Source of the DNA: Cheilinus undulatus
Lineage: Eukaryota > Chordata > Actinopteri > Labriformes > Labridae
Reading direction: 5' to 3'
Assembly (NCBI RefSeq): GCF_018320785.1
Contig: NC_054877.1
Span: 37,842,151-37,906,150, forward strand
DNA: 64,000 bases
A program made the position numbers and the translations under genes. Position 1 is the stretch's first letter. The number at the start of each line of letters is the position of its first letter. The notes beneath the pieces were generated by a model. That model made no database searches. It had not been told where the DNA came from and saw nothing but the letters and a program-made list of their open reading frames with translations. Shown here piece by piece: positions 1 through 12,129 of this stretch.

Positions 1-2170
1 TTATGTATTTATTGATTTTGTGGCTGTGGGATAGGACAAATTTACCCACAGGGGCATTAAATTCTATCTTATCTTTTTCAGGGTCTTATGGATCAGGATG
101 TTTCTTTGTCAAACACCAAAAGTCAACTGAAAAGGTAAAAAGGTGACAAGCATTGTAGTTTTAGAGTTGACTAAAGCTCCAGTCAGGAGTTTTTATCTGG
201 TTATGAAACAGACTGAGATTAATGTTAGCTTTTCTTCCTGCCTTCAGCATGGGCAGTAGCTTTAAAACATGGTCATAGTCTCAGAGATGTCATTGGCCTC
301 TGAAGAAGCATTGAAGGCTGATGTTAGAACTCACCTTTGTTGCATCCAGAAACAAGCGAACAGGTGGTTTTTAAACTGGCCAGTAATATTTTGGCTGCTG
401 ATACCCTTCAATGGACTGTGTATGGAATAATGAGCTGCGAAGGCCAAAATCAGGCAAAACATGTTTATTTCTGCTGTAAATGGGCCTTTTACTTTAGTTT
501 TTACTTTAGTCTCTATTAGTGGTCTTTGATTTTTAGAAGCCATCCTCAAGTGGACACTTGAGAAACTTTTCTTGCACTTCCACTAACCTCATTTTCCAGC
601 ACCACCTGGTTTCCAGTCTCAAGCTGAGGCCGCATTCATACTTCAGTGTCAAATCTACGCCAAAGCATAGCTGTTGGTTCATGTAGCTCTAAACCCATGA
701 AGAAGTTTATTCAACGTACAAAAGATGCAGTGTTGAAATGATGCAGACTGCAAGCCCTGTGATTGGTCTGCTGGGTAGTACTGGTGACTGCCAGTCCCTC
801 AGTAACGTTTACAGGCATGTTGTGTGTTCTCCAGAGTAAGATAAAGGGCTCTAGACAACAAGCCAATTTGTCAAATCTACTTGCCAATGTTTAAAAGTGA
901 CAGAATCTATTTTTCTCATCCATGCCTTTTATTGGCTGAGCAAATGTAAAAATCCCCCCCATAGCCTATCTTCCTAGATGTCTCCTCACCTTTCTTCCTT
1001 GCAATAAGTACAGTACAATCTAGGGATGCACGATTATTTTGTACTGAAAATGTATTGGCCAATATATTTCATAGAATTTTATTATTCTGATACTAAAATT
1101 TTAACCAATGAAATCCACTGATGATAAAAGTGTGTGTTGGCCCAGAGAAGAAGAATAAGCCTGCTACACACAAGCTGTTTCTCAAAGTCCAGGATCCTCC
1201 CGAGTCAGGTCCCTTTGAAGCAAGGCCAGAGTCCTCTCTGGCAACTCTTGAATGCACATTTGGAACAGGCTAGCAAGTGTGCATGATTACGTCATAGGAA
1301 GGGTCACGCCCATATAAGCGATGGCAGCAGAAATCAAAATGAGAGGGGTACTAACAACAACTTTCACAACTTTTACCCAGCGCCATCTAATATGCTATGA
1401 AATCATCATATAATCATAATATATATAATAGTATCATAAAATCTTTTGATGTGGTTTTATTTAAAGTCTGATCGACAACATCAGTTATATCAGTTTAACC
1501 GCACACAACAGCGGGTTATTTTCAATTAACGTAACACTACATTTTTTACCTCCCTTTGTTAAGACTTACGCCAGTGCATATTTGGATGTTTTTCTGAAAA
1601 ATATCAGCTCTCCCTAAGTTCTGGCTAGTAACTCATCTATTCACTGTAACTCATACTGTAAGAAGGCTCCCTGTGGTAAAGTGCCTGACCTCATAATGCA
1701 CATCACACTAATCAACCATGTTAAATTATCTTATCTACCTCATGTAAATCTGCCCACATCCTTGCATGTTTTACATGCATGTCTAATCAGCATCCTTGCA
1801 CCCTCTGCACACCTTGCAACCACACTATCAATGCACAAGGACTTCTAGGGAAAAAATAACAAGCAATTGTAAAGTTTTAAATCTGATTTCTAAATACTTT
1901 TAAAAGTGTTATTCATTTATTCTGTTAAATGTTTAATTCCTGTACACGCAGACCGGAGATAACCAGAGTCAAATTACTGCTTACCCAAGTAATCATAGTC
2001 ATGATTGAATCAAAAATGACTAAATGAATTGGTCAGCAGACTGAAATTTGAACCTATTAGAGTGAAATAATATACTTGGAAGCTCTTACCCCTCCCTTCC
2101 AAAATGTCCAAATGGTATGGTCCACCCCTAGCCCTTTGTTGAAGAGCAGAGCCTGGAGGAGAGGAGAAAG
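1..2170. other. AT-rich sequence without a recognised gene
   Basis: All open frames are short. The block at about 1022-1120 starts with GGGATGCACGAT and continues AT-rich with tattggccaatat. It resembles the end of the transposon family seen at 62,405, so it is probably an old DNA-element fragment. Nothing else is recognisable. Confidence 0.4.
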
Positions 2171-2178
2171 GTAAGATG

Positions 2179-2628
2179 GAGAAGAAGAAAGCAGGGACAG
2201 AGAGCAAGCTGAGGATAATAGGGAAGAAGAAAGCAGGGACAGAGAGCAAGATGAGGATGATAGAGAAGAAGAAAGCAGGGACAGAGAGCAAGATGAGGAT
2301 GATGGAGAAGAAGAAAGCAGGGACAGAGAGCAAGCTGAGGATAATGGGGAAGAAGAAAGCAGGGACAGAGAGCAAGATGAGGATGATGGAGAAGAAGAAA
2401 GCAGGGACAGAGAGCAAGCTGAGGATGATGGAGAAGAAGAAAACTGGGACAGACAGCAAGATGAGGATGATGGAGAAGAACAAAGCAGGGACAGAGAGCA
2501 GGCTGAGGATGATGGAGAAGAAGAAAGCAGGGACAGGAAGCAAGCTGAGGATGATGGAGACGAAGAAAGCAGGGGCAAAGAGCAAAATGAGAATGATAAA
2601 AGAGAAGAAAGCAGGGACAGAGAGCTAC
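2179..2628 (+). repeat. 42-bp minisatellite, about 11 units
   Basis: Units begin at 2179 and recur every 42 bases (2221, 2263, 2305 and so on to 2599). Each is purine-rich and reads gagaagaagaaagcaggg followed by acagagagcaag and atgaggatgatg variants. Because 42 is a multiple of three and the unit lacks stops, several frames on both strands stay open. The plus-strand frame 2176-2649 repeats a 14-residue Lys/Glu/Met-rich unit (EKKKAGTESKMRMM). I see no splice sites or promoter arguing that it is translated. Confidence 0.9.
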
Positions 2629-2639
2629 ATGTGGCTTAT

Positions 2640-2860
2640 AGGCACATAAACTGGTGTGAAGGGAATGATTGTAAGTAAATTTAATTTAGCCAAAACAAAA
2701 ATATTGCTTATTTATTTGGGAAAAAAATTATAGTTCAAAATAAATTAAATTGCATTGATATTTTTAAACAACACAACATATTTTGCTTGGCCAGCTGGCT
2801 AAGGGGGGTCCTGTGTAATTTTCTTTCTGGGGGCATCCCTGGGGGACTTTTAGGCTTGTT
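2640..2860 (+). repeat. Dispersed repeat, copy 1 (partner at 18,235)
   Basis: This block shares the order TTGCTTGGCCAGCTGGCTAA, tgtgtaattttctttctggg and flanking AT-rich text with 18,235-18,425. It sits directly after the 42-bp minisatellite. It is probably part of an old interspersed element that I cannot classify. Confidence 0.55.
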
Positions 2861-4250
2861 TTAACTTTGGCTCTCTTTTGACAAAGTTTAAATTGCAGAT
2901 TTTGTCCTATGCATGTATATGTCAGGTTTTTTACCAAAAAAATCTAATCCTGGTGTATTTTAGCAGTCATATATTTTGCTGATCAAGAGAATGTAAGCTG
3001 AAAAATGTAAACAAAGTGCATTTCAGCAGTTCTTACTTTATTAACAATGTCTGTGTAGATTCTTAGTCATCCAGGTCATGGTTATCATCTGACAGCGACC
3101 CCTCAGGAGCAGTTTCAGACATTTAAGAAACCTGACAGCTCAGTCTTGTCCCTGATGGCCTTGATTGCTTTTGTAGCTCATAAAGAGACATCAGTATTCA
3201 TTGCAGTCTGTTTTATAACCAGCTAGAAACTTCTCACAGGAGCTTTAATTATATTTCCATAATAATAACACTGTATTATATGAAGCGCTCTCTGCCAAAC
3301 CCTGACACTTTGTACAGAATAAAGCAGCATACCTCCTGGAGCCACTTCCTTGATAAAGCGCAGGAGAAACTAACTCGGCAGAATAATGGAATATGTTTTC
3401 ATCTGAGTGAAATTGACATCATCTATCACTTGTGAACCAGAAAATACACTTTTATCTGCAGAAAAATCCTCCCTTATATTGCCAGAGTGACCTTTTCCAC
3501 TTTATTTCCTACATCAGTGTGAATTCACGGATGCACGGGAGCGGAAAACTTTTCTATCTAGTTCCTGGCAATAGAGACGAGTATAGTGAACACTCACTAA
3601 TACACAGAAAAGTGTCCTTAGGCGTAGGAATAACATATTTGAATGATGAAATCCAGCACGATTTCCTTTGGCAGGCAAATTCCTTTAAATCCTCGCATCT
3701 CAGCAGGCATGTAGGGGTGGGTTTTGGGAAATTAGGTGTATGTGTGTGTGTCTCCCTCAGGGTTGATGGAAGGTTTGTGTGTGCGGTGTATGCGCTTGCT
3801 GTAGGTGGTAATGTGTGTGCGTGTTGTTAAATAAAAGGCAGATTATGCAAATGAGCTCGTGCGGCCAACTTGAGGGACGATGGCAGCTCCTCACGCAGTT
3901 TTAATGTGCAGCTCTGACAGTGTTTAACAAACCACAGATGACTATTAGACGAGTCAACGGGCTTTAGGTGGAGACACAAAACATGCTGTTCAGTCTCCAT
4001 TTGATGACAAACTGCAGGAAGAGTATCAACTGTACGTCTAGCCAGCATGACTTCTTCACTCATTTCTATACTGATTGCCATGTTGGTTCTCTAGAGCCAG
4101 ATCTGACTTATTTTGGACAAAAGGATGGTCCTGGGTCTGCAAAGCTAAACAATGCATACACGCAGTAATTGTATTACTGGTGGCTGCCCCTGAGTTTTTA
4201 ATCTATTAGACTAAAAATGCTAAAAGAGCTCCAAGAACAATGGAAGCATG
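2861..4250. other. Sequence without a recognised gene
   Basis: Short open frames only, on both strands. A GT-rich patch lies at about 3740-3825. I see no coding or RNA signal. Confidence 0.35.
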
Positions 4251-4258
4251 CTGCTCAC

Positions 4259-4301
4259 TGCTGCTCTCTCAATCGACCCCAAGTCGATTGAGAGAGCAGC
4301 A
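4259..4301. repeat. Perfect 19-bp hairpin with 5-base loop
   Basis: The arms 4259-4277 and 4283-4301 are exact reverse complements (tgctgctctctcaatcgac on the left), separated by cccaa. Perfect arms suggest a recent origin. No terminator-type or microRNA-type context is evident; it may be a fold-back remnant. Confidence 0.9.
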
Positions 4302-4309
4302 CATAAACA

Positions 4310-6585
4310 AGATGATCTGTGTGGCCTCCTCATTTCTATGAACCTCAGCGTTCTCTCCTAGTTTTTTTCATGCATGCAGAAAACTCATTTAGAGTCAGGA
4401 AATTTTTGGCATGAGTTGCATGAGTGAAGGCAAACAGCCAGATTTTACAGCCAGCCTCCTAGTGAAATTTTTGCATGAAGTTTGGGTGAGTAGATGTGTG
4501 AACACAGCTGGCTATACATGAGAAATTCACTGAGAGCGAGCGGGAGAGGTGATGACATTTACATCCTTTGACCAGCCCAGTTTTCATGCATTTAATGAAG
4601 CTACTTCTTACTCTTCCTTCTCTTACTGTTCCACTGTGAATTCATCTGATTTTATCTTGCATTGATATAAAGGCACAAGCTGTCATCACAGTGTCAGACT
4701 CTGCTGCTTCATCCACCATCTTTGATATGTAGTAGAGGTAATGCTGACCTTTATGGTGGCTGCTGTTAATGTGAAAGAGCAAGTCCCTAAATGGGAAAAA
4801 ACAACAAGATTGTGTATGAGCAGGGCCCACAGAATCACTTGGGCCCCTGAAAAACCCAGTGAAAAGACCCTCCCTAGTTGTGAGTTATTGATGATGTCCC
4901 TGCATGTGTGTTGGATCAGAACTGTTGGTGCTAGCATCCTGCAAACAGTTATCTCATTTTTGAGCTAAAAAGTGTGTAAGGGCGCACTCACATTAGGCCA
5001 TCCGTACCGTTCCTGTGCATGTTTGAGCCTAAGCACGCTTCACGGCCCCGGGACGGAAGGGTGAGGTGGGCCTAGGCACGGCAGGAGCACAAGCGCGGAT
5101 TGTGACATAAGGTGAATTAACAACAAAAGGACCCACTTCAGAGCGCACAGAGCACACCGGGCAGCAGCTGCATGCGAGAGACAGCAGGATTTTTTCTAGA
5201 ACGATAGAGAGAACTATATATTTTGTTTTATTGTATTTCAACAAGTTACAAAGATTTTATCAAAGCTGAAGAATTTAACTTTGCAAAGCTCCACTATGAC
5301 CTCATTCTAATGGATCCTAGTCCAGTCCACTTTTCTGACCAGTATCTAGCAAAGTCAGGCTTTAATGACTGTTAGAGGTTTTTTAACTTTGTGAAATAAA
5401 GCTCATTCCCTTGATTGAGCTACTAAGAGCAGCTCACGGGATAATAAACACTTTTCATCCTCCGTGAGTAAAGGAGAGTGCCAAATTCATGGACAAGTGT
5501 GTGCCAGGGTTAATCTCACGGCTGATTTAACCCCTCTTATTATAAAATTATAATGCCATACTATCATCCACTGAATTAATTTACCATCAATTCTATTTCA
5601 TGCCATCAAGAAGTGAAATTGTGATCTTGATGACATTTGAACAGAATATCATTTGTTAATCCTGTGGCTTTTTCACTTCCAGCTCTCATCAGATGGTTAA
5701 AATTGCTCTTGTTGCTGAAAAAAAATATTTTAACTGATCATTTAATCCTGCTCTGGACAAAGACTGTCCTATGACATGAGAGCTTGTTTGGTGCAGCACT
5801 GAAAGCATCCAAAATTACAAAAAATGGCACAGTTCATGGTGCATAAAGGAATGCCGGGGGGATTCAGATAGTATATAAACACACCGAGGTCTGACTGTAG
5901 GGGCTCATATGAATTAAAAAGTCCTGGTTTCATTCAGCAGAAGTGTTTGGAACTCTGATCAGCCTCCAGATTATATGCTGTGTGTGATAACTCTCCACTA
6001 TGACCTTCTCTCTAGCTGGGTTTTCATTACAGTTTTTCGCAAAATAAAAGCAATATTTCTTAAATTTCGACTAAGTACAATTGCACTTTGAATACATTTC
6101 CATTAAAGAGAGTTTTGGGCATAGGCCTTTCAATTCTCGTAAAATCTCATCTTGCGTGAATCTGCTGCAGGGAAGCTTGACGCTCAAAACCTGTTGCATG
6201 TTGATACGGTTTTAGTTACATCTACGGCGGTTGCCTTGATAATGTTGAACAAAAGAAAAGGCAACAGTTCAGTTCAAAGGCAAAGTCGGTATGTATGGTA
6301 AAAGCCACGTATAAGGGTATAAATATGATGATAAGAAAAATTTTATCTCCTCTTCTGTTCACACGTACCATGCCATTTTATATCGAAACATCTGAAAAAC
6401 TTCCTTATGAGAACAGAAAAACTTTTTTTGCGATATTTGAGAGGTTTTTTGAAATTCAGGTTTTCCATAACCAGTTTTCTATTGCGCTATTTAGATTTTG
6501 CGCTTTTCTAAGGGTAATGGAAACACAGACTCTCTCTCTCCTCACAGGGCTCTGCATAGGGTAATGTAGCAACTGATCCCAGGTC
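4310..6585. other. Sequence with one dispersed repeat and no recognised gene
   Basis: A block at about 4821-4975 (ggcccctgaaaaacccag; later gctagcatcctgcaaaca) matches 8641-8772 (ggcccctgacaaacccag; gatagcatccttgctaaca), so both are copies of one interspersed repeat. The remainder shows only short frames. Confidence 0.45.
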
Positions 6586-6589
6586 ATTG

Positions 6590-6925
6590 TTAGGCTTGTT
6601 TTTGCCGTTTTTTTGCCACTTTTTGGGCAGTTTTCCCCCACTTTTCCCCAGTTATGCCACATTTTTGCCACTTTCTGTTAACTTTTTTTAATTTTATTTT
6701 TTAACCCTAGACTTCAATTTTTAAAACTTACTTTGGTATGTCTATTCAAAATTTGCTCAATTTTTTTGCCCATTTTGTCTTTTTTTTTTTTTTTTTTTTT
6801 TTTGCCATTTTACACACTTTTGCCCTGTCAACCCATTTGTAAACTTCTTTTTGGCACTTGATTTTGCCACTTCTTGGCTATTTATGCCACTTTTATCCTA
6901 GTATTCCCATTTTTTGCCACATTTT
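6590..6925 (+). repeat. Degenerate TTTTTGCCACTTTT repeat with poly-T
   Basis: Many imperfect copies of ttttTGCCac(t)n and ttttTGCCcatttt occur, with a 24-base T run at 6780-6803. The same text recurs over almost 900 bases at 8810-9690. Confidence 0.75.
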
Positions 6926-6929
6926 TGCT

Positions 6930-8040
6930 TTCCAGTTTCTAATGCTAACATTTAGCATGGCTAAATGAAGTAAGTATTAAGCAGGCGTATTTTGCGATAC
7001 TGGTATTGGAATTGGAACAGCTCTACTTTAAACCACTCCTGAGCCATGCACAAAGAACTGTGATACCAAAATAGCAACAAGTAAAAGTGTAAAAATGTTG
7101 CTCCAAAATTTGTTAATATTTTAATGAGGTCCAATGGTGTTTGACTCACTTTTGAAGCCGGCCTCTAGTGGCTATATGTGGAACTGCAAGTCTTTGGCCT
7201 TTCACTGGTTACAGTTGAGTTTGTCCCACTTCTGCCCTTTGCAGACTTGATAGGTGACAACCAGAGTGTGACACACTGGCTTGGCGGTCTGCTGTCTGTG
7301 TGGACTGTCAGGAGGATAACAAACAAGAGGAGGCCGTCTCCCTCTCTCCTCCACTCTCCTCCTCCTCTCAGCTTGTCACTCATTCCTCATCTGTAGGACA
7401 GCGAAGGTGGCGCGCCTCCAAAGCGTGGCCTACTTTCTCTCCTTCCTTCACACAGAATGGAAATGAGCTCAACTTATTTCTTTGCGAACGTCTGTCTGAT
7501 TTTAATTAACATCACAGTGGATGTGATGAAAAAAAAAACACTCTGTCTATATCTTACAGCGACGACATCCAGCATCCGCCTTCTGTGTATAGAAGTGTGT
7601 GTATGTGTGACAAAGACAGTGAGCTGATATTCATAATTTAAGTGTATGCCCACGAGCTGCACGCTGCAACACTGATTTCAACACGCTCCTCTCAGGTCTC
7701 ACATGAACACACACTCTCATCCTGCTGCTGTATTTTTAATTGTTGTTCGTGTTCTCCCTCCCCCCAAACACACTGTATCGCTCTCAGTACAGCCCAGTGT
7801 GCAGCGAGCACGGCCCTCTCCTTTCTCTCTTCTGTGTGTTTGTCATACGGCACACAGAGGGTATTTATAGCATATTCTGTCAGACAATGTGCTGCATTTG
7901 TGTGTATTCATTTGGAAATAATAACATTGACAACTGCTTGAGAGATGGAGGGGCTGAGAGAGGGAGAGCGTGTTCCCACTAACGAGCTGTATTGTGCTCC
8001 AGGCGATGTGTATGATAGCTTCAAGCCGCTCACTCAGTAT
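6930..8040. other. Sequence without a recognised gene
   Basis: Short frames only. No splice-flanked exon or known repeat was recognised. Confidence 0.3.
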
Positions 8041-8049
8041 ATGTGTGCT

Positions 8050-8640
8050 TATGGCAGCTGAGGGATCTTAACTCTCTCTTTATTTTTTATAATTCTTATC
8101 TGCCACTGTCTTCTGTTTCCATAACTTCTCTCCTCCTATCTCCTCTTTTTTCCTTCCTTCTCCTCCTTTCTCATTTCCCTTTCTCCTCTCCTATCCTCCA
8201 TCTACTTTTCTCTCCCTCTTCCAAAACCTCCCTCTTTTCTCCTCTTTCTTCCTTGCTCCTACTTCCTTGTTTCATATCTGATATCATTGCTTCTACTTCC
8301 CTCCCTCTCTTTCCACCTCTCCTTCCTTTTGTCATCACATCCCATTAGTTCTCCCATCTTTCTGTTTCCCTCATTTTTCTCCCCTTTCCTCTTCTAACTT
8401 CCTAACTTCTTATTTGCACTACATCTATTTCATTTTCCTTTCCTCTTTCTCACCTCCTGTCTCCTTTTCTTCCTTCTTCGCCTCCTATCCTATCACTTTA
8501 TAAATGTCTTACTCTCATTTCCTCACTCATGTCTCCTCCTTCTACTTCCTCTCTTTCTATCTCATTTCCTCTCTTTATTCCCTGAAGTATTTTTCTCATT
8601 CCCCATCTCCCTGTTTTATTCTTTCCCCTCAGCAGGTCCC
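8050..8640 (+). repeat. Pyrimidine-rich tract
   Basis: Almost continuous C and T (cctccctctttctcctct-like text) with few purines. Open frames here encode only Ser/Leu/Phe/Pro-rich low-complexity peptides and are not genes. Confidence 0.8.
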
Positions 8641-8772
8641 TCCCCATAGAAGTGTCTTGGCCCCTGACAAACCCAGCGAACAGGACGTCCAGTTGTGGTT
8701 TACTAATATACATAAGGATGATAGCATCCTTGCTAACAATTACTGAATGTTGGAGCTGAAAAGTGTGTCGAG
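8641..8772 (+). repeat. Dispersed repeat, second copy of the 4,821 block
   Basis: It shares ggcccctgacaaacccag, the taggatgatagcatcctt-like segment and the end gctgaaaagtgtgt with 4821-4975. It lies between two low-complexity arrays. Confidence 0.5.
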
Positions 8773-8809
8773 TTGTTACTGGGTTCTAATGTTGAAATTA
8801 CATATTTGC

Positions 8810-9690
8810 ACCACTCTTTAACCCTTTTCATCACTCTTTCTGCCCATTTTCCCAAGATTTTTCAATTTTTTTCCCATTGTAGCCACCTTTTAACCACTTT
8901 TCACCATTTTCCCATTCATTTTTGGCCCCCCTTTGCTTCTGTTGACCCATTTTTGCCTCTTTTAACACGATTTTGATATTTTTAAACGGTTTTCACCAGT
9001 TTTACCAGGCTTTTTTCCACTTTTTGCCTTACTTGACCCTTTTTGCCGCCTAATACCATTTAGCCACTTTTGATTTAGCCCATCAATTTTTTCCCCTTTA
9101 GTTGACTTTCTTTATCAATTTTTGCATCTTTTAACCAAATGTTCGCCACTTTTCACTATTTTAACATCCATTTTTCCATTTCGTTGACTTTCTCTACCAA
9201 TTAGTTCATATTTAAAGCCATGTGTGCCACTTTTTAACCACTTTTCTCCATTTCCTTTCTATTTATTACCTTTTCCCCTTACTTGACACATTGTTGCCCC
9301 TTTCAACCAATTTTTGCCTCTTTTTAGCCACTTTTCACCATTTTCCCCCCATTTTTTTCCTATTTTCGCCTTACTTGACACATTTTTTGCCACCCAACCA
9401 ATTTCTGCCTGACCCATTTGCTGAACTAATTTTTCTTGCTACTTTTTAACCCCTTGTCACCATTTCCCTCCCATTTTCCCTTTTTCATCTGACATGACAC
9501 AATCTTGTCTCTTTAGCCACTCTTTAATGACAGCAGTTTTCCCCACATTTTTGCCCTTTTTGCCTTTCTTGACCCATTGTTGCATGTTTTAACCAATATT
9601 TGCCACTTTTTACCATTTCAAATCAATTGTTTGCCCCTTTTCTTCCTTTTTTGACACATTAGTGCACATTTTAACCCATATTTGGAACTT
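8810..9690 (+). repeat. Long degenerate tandem repeat (TTTTTGCC / ACTTGACCCATT)
   Basis: The stretch is a chain of imperfect units such as cattttcaccattttccc, tttgccttacttgaccca and tgccactttttaaccact. It is the long relative of 6590-6925. Its low purine content continues the strand asymmetry of its flanks. Confidence 0.8.
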
Positions 9691-9694
9691 TTGA

Positions 9695-10560
9695 CCACTT
9701 GCAATGTTATTTCTTCTTTTCCTTTTCCTTTTCATCTCAGCTTTACCCTCCTGTCTTCTTTCGCACCCCCTTTCTGCTTTCTTTCCTATCTTCCTATAGC
9801 CTCTCCTTTCCTTTTTCCCTCTTCTTTTATGCTCTTTTCCTTCCCATCACATCTCGATTATTTTGCCATCTTTCTGTTTCCTCCCATTTTCCTTTTTTCT
9901 CTTTCTAACTCCTCATTTCCTCTACGTATCTACATTCTATTCCTTTCCTGATATCCCCCACCCTTCTTTCCTCTGTCTCTTTACCTTTCCTAAATATTAT
10001 CCTACCACTCCCTTTCCCCATCCTCTTTCCTATGTCTTGGCCTTTCCTATGCCCTGCTCTTGTCTCCTTTCCTTCCTCTTCTCACCCTCAGTCTTTTCCT
10101 TCCATCTCTTTTAGCCTCTTTTCCTTTCCCTTTATGTCACCTCCACGGTCTCCTCTTCCTAGATCCAGCCTTTTCTTTTCTATTCACCTCCCCTTTTCGA
10201 TCTGTCATCTCCTTTCCTTCCTCCCTGTACTTTCCCCTTTGTCTCCTTCTCTTATCCTATCTACTTCACTGTTGTCTCCAGTCTCATCTTCCTCTTCATT
10301 CTTTACTTCCTTGTTGTCCTACCCTCTCCCCTCATCCTTTTACATTCACTTTCCATTTCTACCTCCACTTCTTTCCTCTTCTCCCATCCTACCACTCCTT
10401 ATGTTTATTTTCTCACATCCCCTCTCCTCCCTCTACTTCTTCTTCCTCTGCAGACTTTCTTCCTCTCTCATCTCCCTTCCTTCTCCACTCCTCTGTCTTT
10501 TTCACACTCATAAGTAGATTTTTTGTTCTTTTCCACTTCAAACTCTCCTCTTCGTTGTTT
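9695..10560 (+). repeat. Second long pyrimidine-rich tract
   Basis: About 860 bases are nearly pure C/T on the plus strand. Several overlapping frames (10032-10517, 10060-10569) are open only because TAA/TAG/TGA need purines. Confidence 0.85.
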
Positions 10561-10686
10561 AGAGTCTGATGCATTATCCATCTCTATTCCACTTTGCTCA
10601 CTCCACTTCACTTCAAGTAGCTGCAACTCCTGAGCAGCACGCACACAAACACTCATGTGCCGACACGCTGCGCTGCCATCCCATTA

Positions 10687-10861
10687 GCTTTAATATTTCA
10701 GCAGCGTCATAGCATTCGCCAGCGGCCTTGTCACCGCCTGCTCCCAAAGGGACGCAGATCCCGGATCAGGCGGCCCATCCTTGCCCTCCAACATCAGCGG
10801 CAGGACTCAGCTGACCTCCATCACTGTCCCCGACGTTCCCAGGAGTCCCCCAAATACACCC
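10687..10861 (+). other. Candidate orphan exon in a GC-rich island
   Basis: After a good acceptor (TTTAATATTTCAG ending near 10702) one frame stays open for about 55 codons and reads with balanced composition (for example TQLTSITVPDVPRSPPNTP near 10,808-10,864) before running into low-complexity CCG/GCT repeats at 10,865-10,930. The stretch is clearly richer in G+C than its surroundings. No matching donor or partner exon was found and I do not recognise the sequence. It could be an exon of a long gene, a conserved regulatory island, or chance. Confidence 0.15.
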
Positions 10862-10864
10862 CCT

Positions 10865-10930
10865 CACCTCCGCCGCCGCTGCTGCTGCTGCCATCTCGAG
10901 GGAGGAGGAGGAGGGAGGGAGTGGAGGAAT
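10865..10930 (+). repeat. CCG/GCT/GGA triplet low-complexity run
   Basis: Short runs of ccgccg, gctgctgctgct and ggaggaggagga follow the open stretch at 10,687. Confidence 0.6.
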
Positions 10931-11479
10931 GCAGAGGAAGAGTCCGTGGGAGGGGGCGAGGGAATGAAAGTAAGATGAGCAGAGAGGTTGTGTGGGTGGG
11001 CTATGGGGTGCTGATTAGGCCCTCGGTTTGAAGTGCTCAGCAGCTTACCCTCGTGGCGTGCACGCACACTCACATTGTCTCGCCCTGTCTTTATTACTCA
11101 TTCAGTGTTACAAAGGCTTCAGAAGTGCGCGGTGAGGACAGTGCGTCGCGTTTACACATTCTGTTAGAAACTGGCTGCTCTTTGAGGTGGAATATTTCCC
11201 TTTTGTTCTGAAATTCATGCCTGTGATCAATTGGATGGAGAGGTCTCCTGCATAATGGAGCTCTGTGTTTAATTTTATCTGTGTGTGTCCATCTGTGTGT
11301 GAAGAATCAGACAGAACTTTGTGGTACGGCTTTGTGCTCACCTGAGGCAGAAAAAAAACTCATCACAGCATGCTGGGATCTTTTGTGCAGGGACCACACA
11401 ATGATCTCATGCTGCTCTGTTCATTTTTTTTACCATCCAGAGGCAATTTAAACCCTTTTTAGGAGCTGAAGTAACCTTG

Positions 11480-12110
11480 GAAAACATATGGACTGACCAG
11501 ATTCCACGCCTGTCATCAGGCAAAGCTCCAAACTGAAACGATTGTGCCAGGTCTGAGAACATACATGACCAATCAGCGTCATTTGAGGAGCACGAGGTGG
11601 TAGCTACAAGCGATGTTTAGGTGGACTCAGGGTTGCCAGGTCTATGGTTTTCCCGCAGGATTGGGCTACCTTTTACATACTGCAGCAGGTAGATTTTTTT
11701 GTCCGCGAGTTCAATGGACCCATTGTTGATGTTTTGTGTATGTGTATTTAATATCCAAAGCAGAATAATCTATTTTATTTATCATCAGATACAACTAAAT
11801 CAACCAGAAGACAATCAGGAAAACATAGAACATGGCACACACGGACGTACGCCTGCACACAAACAAGCAACATATGTGATGTGGCAGAGGTTTTACTGCT
11901 TTTTTCTCAGCATTGGGCTTAGTTATGGGCTAGTTTTTATCGACCACTTGGATAGTTTTGCCACACAGACCTGGCAACCCTGGCTGGACTGGAAGCCAAA
12001 TGACTGACACTGGTGCAGCAATTAGCTTAGATGTAGCTGTAGTGTAGCACCAGTTCTATCAGAACCGGACCACATTTCTTTATTAAAACAAGAGCAAGCA
12101 AGCACACTGT
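11480..12110 (+). repeat. Dispersed repeat family copy, split by a hAT insertion
   Basis: gaccaatcagcgtcatttga, cgaggtggtagctac and later gtagctgtagtgtagcacca match 27,350-27,590 (gaccaatcagcgtcattcga, cgaggcggtagctac, gtagctttagcgtagcgtca). A 355-bp element at 11628-11982 interrupts this copy. A reverse-orientation copy lies at 12,880-13,085. Confidence 0.6.
11628..11982. mobile_element. Small hAT-type (non-autonomous) element, 355 bp
   Basis: The ends are perfect 16-bp inverted repeats: CAGGGTTGCCAGGTCT at 11628-11643 and its reverse complement at 11967-11982. They are flanked by an 8-bp direct repeat with one mismatch (ggtggact / gctggact), the target-duplication length of hAT transposons. 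The interior has no transposase. Confidence 0.8.
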
Positions 12111-12129
12111 AAAATTATTATAATGGAAA

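Noticed and set aside
10032..10569. Long overlapping plus-strand frames of 161 and 169 codons
   Set aside because: They lie in a pyrimidine tract where stop codons are rare; the products are Ser/Leu/Pro/Phe low complexity.
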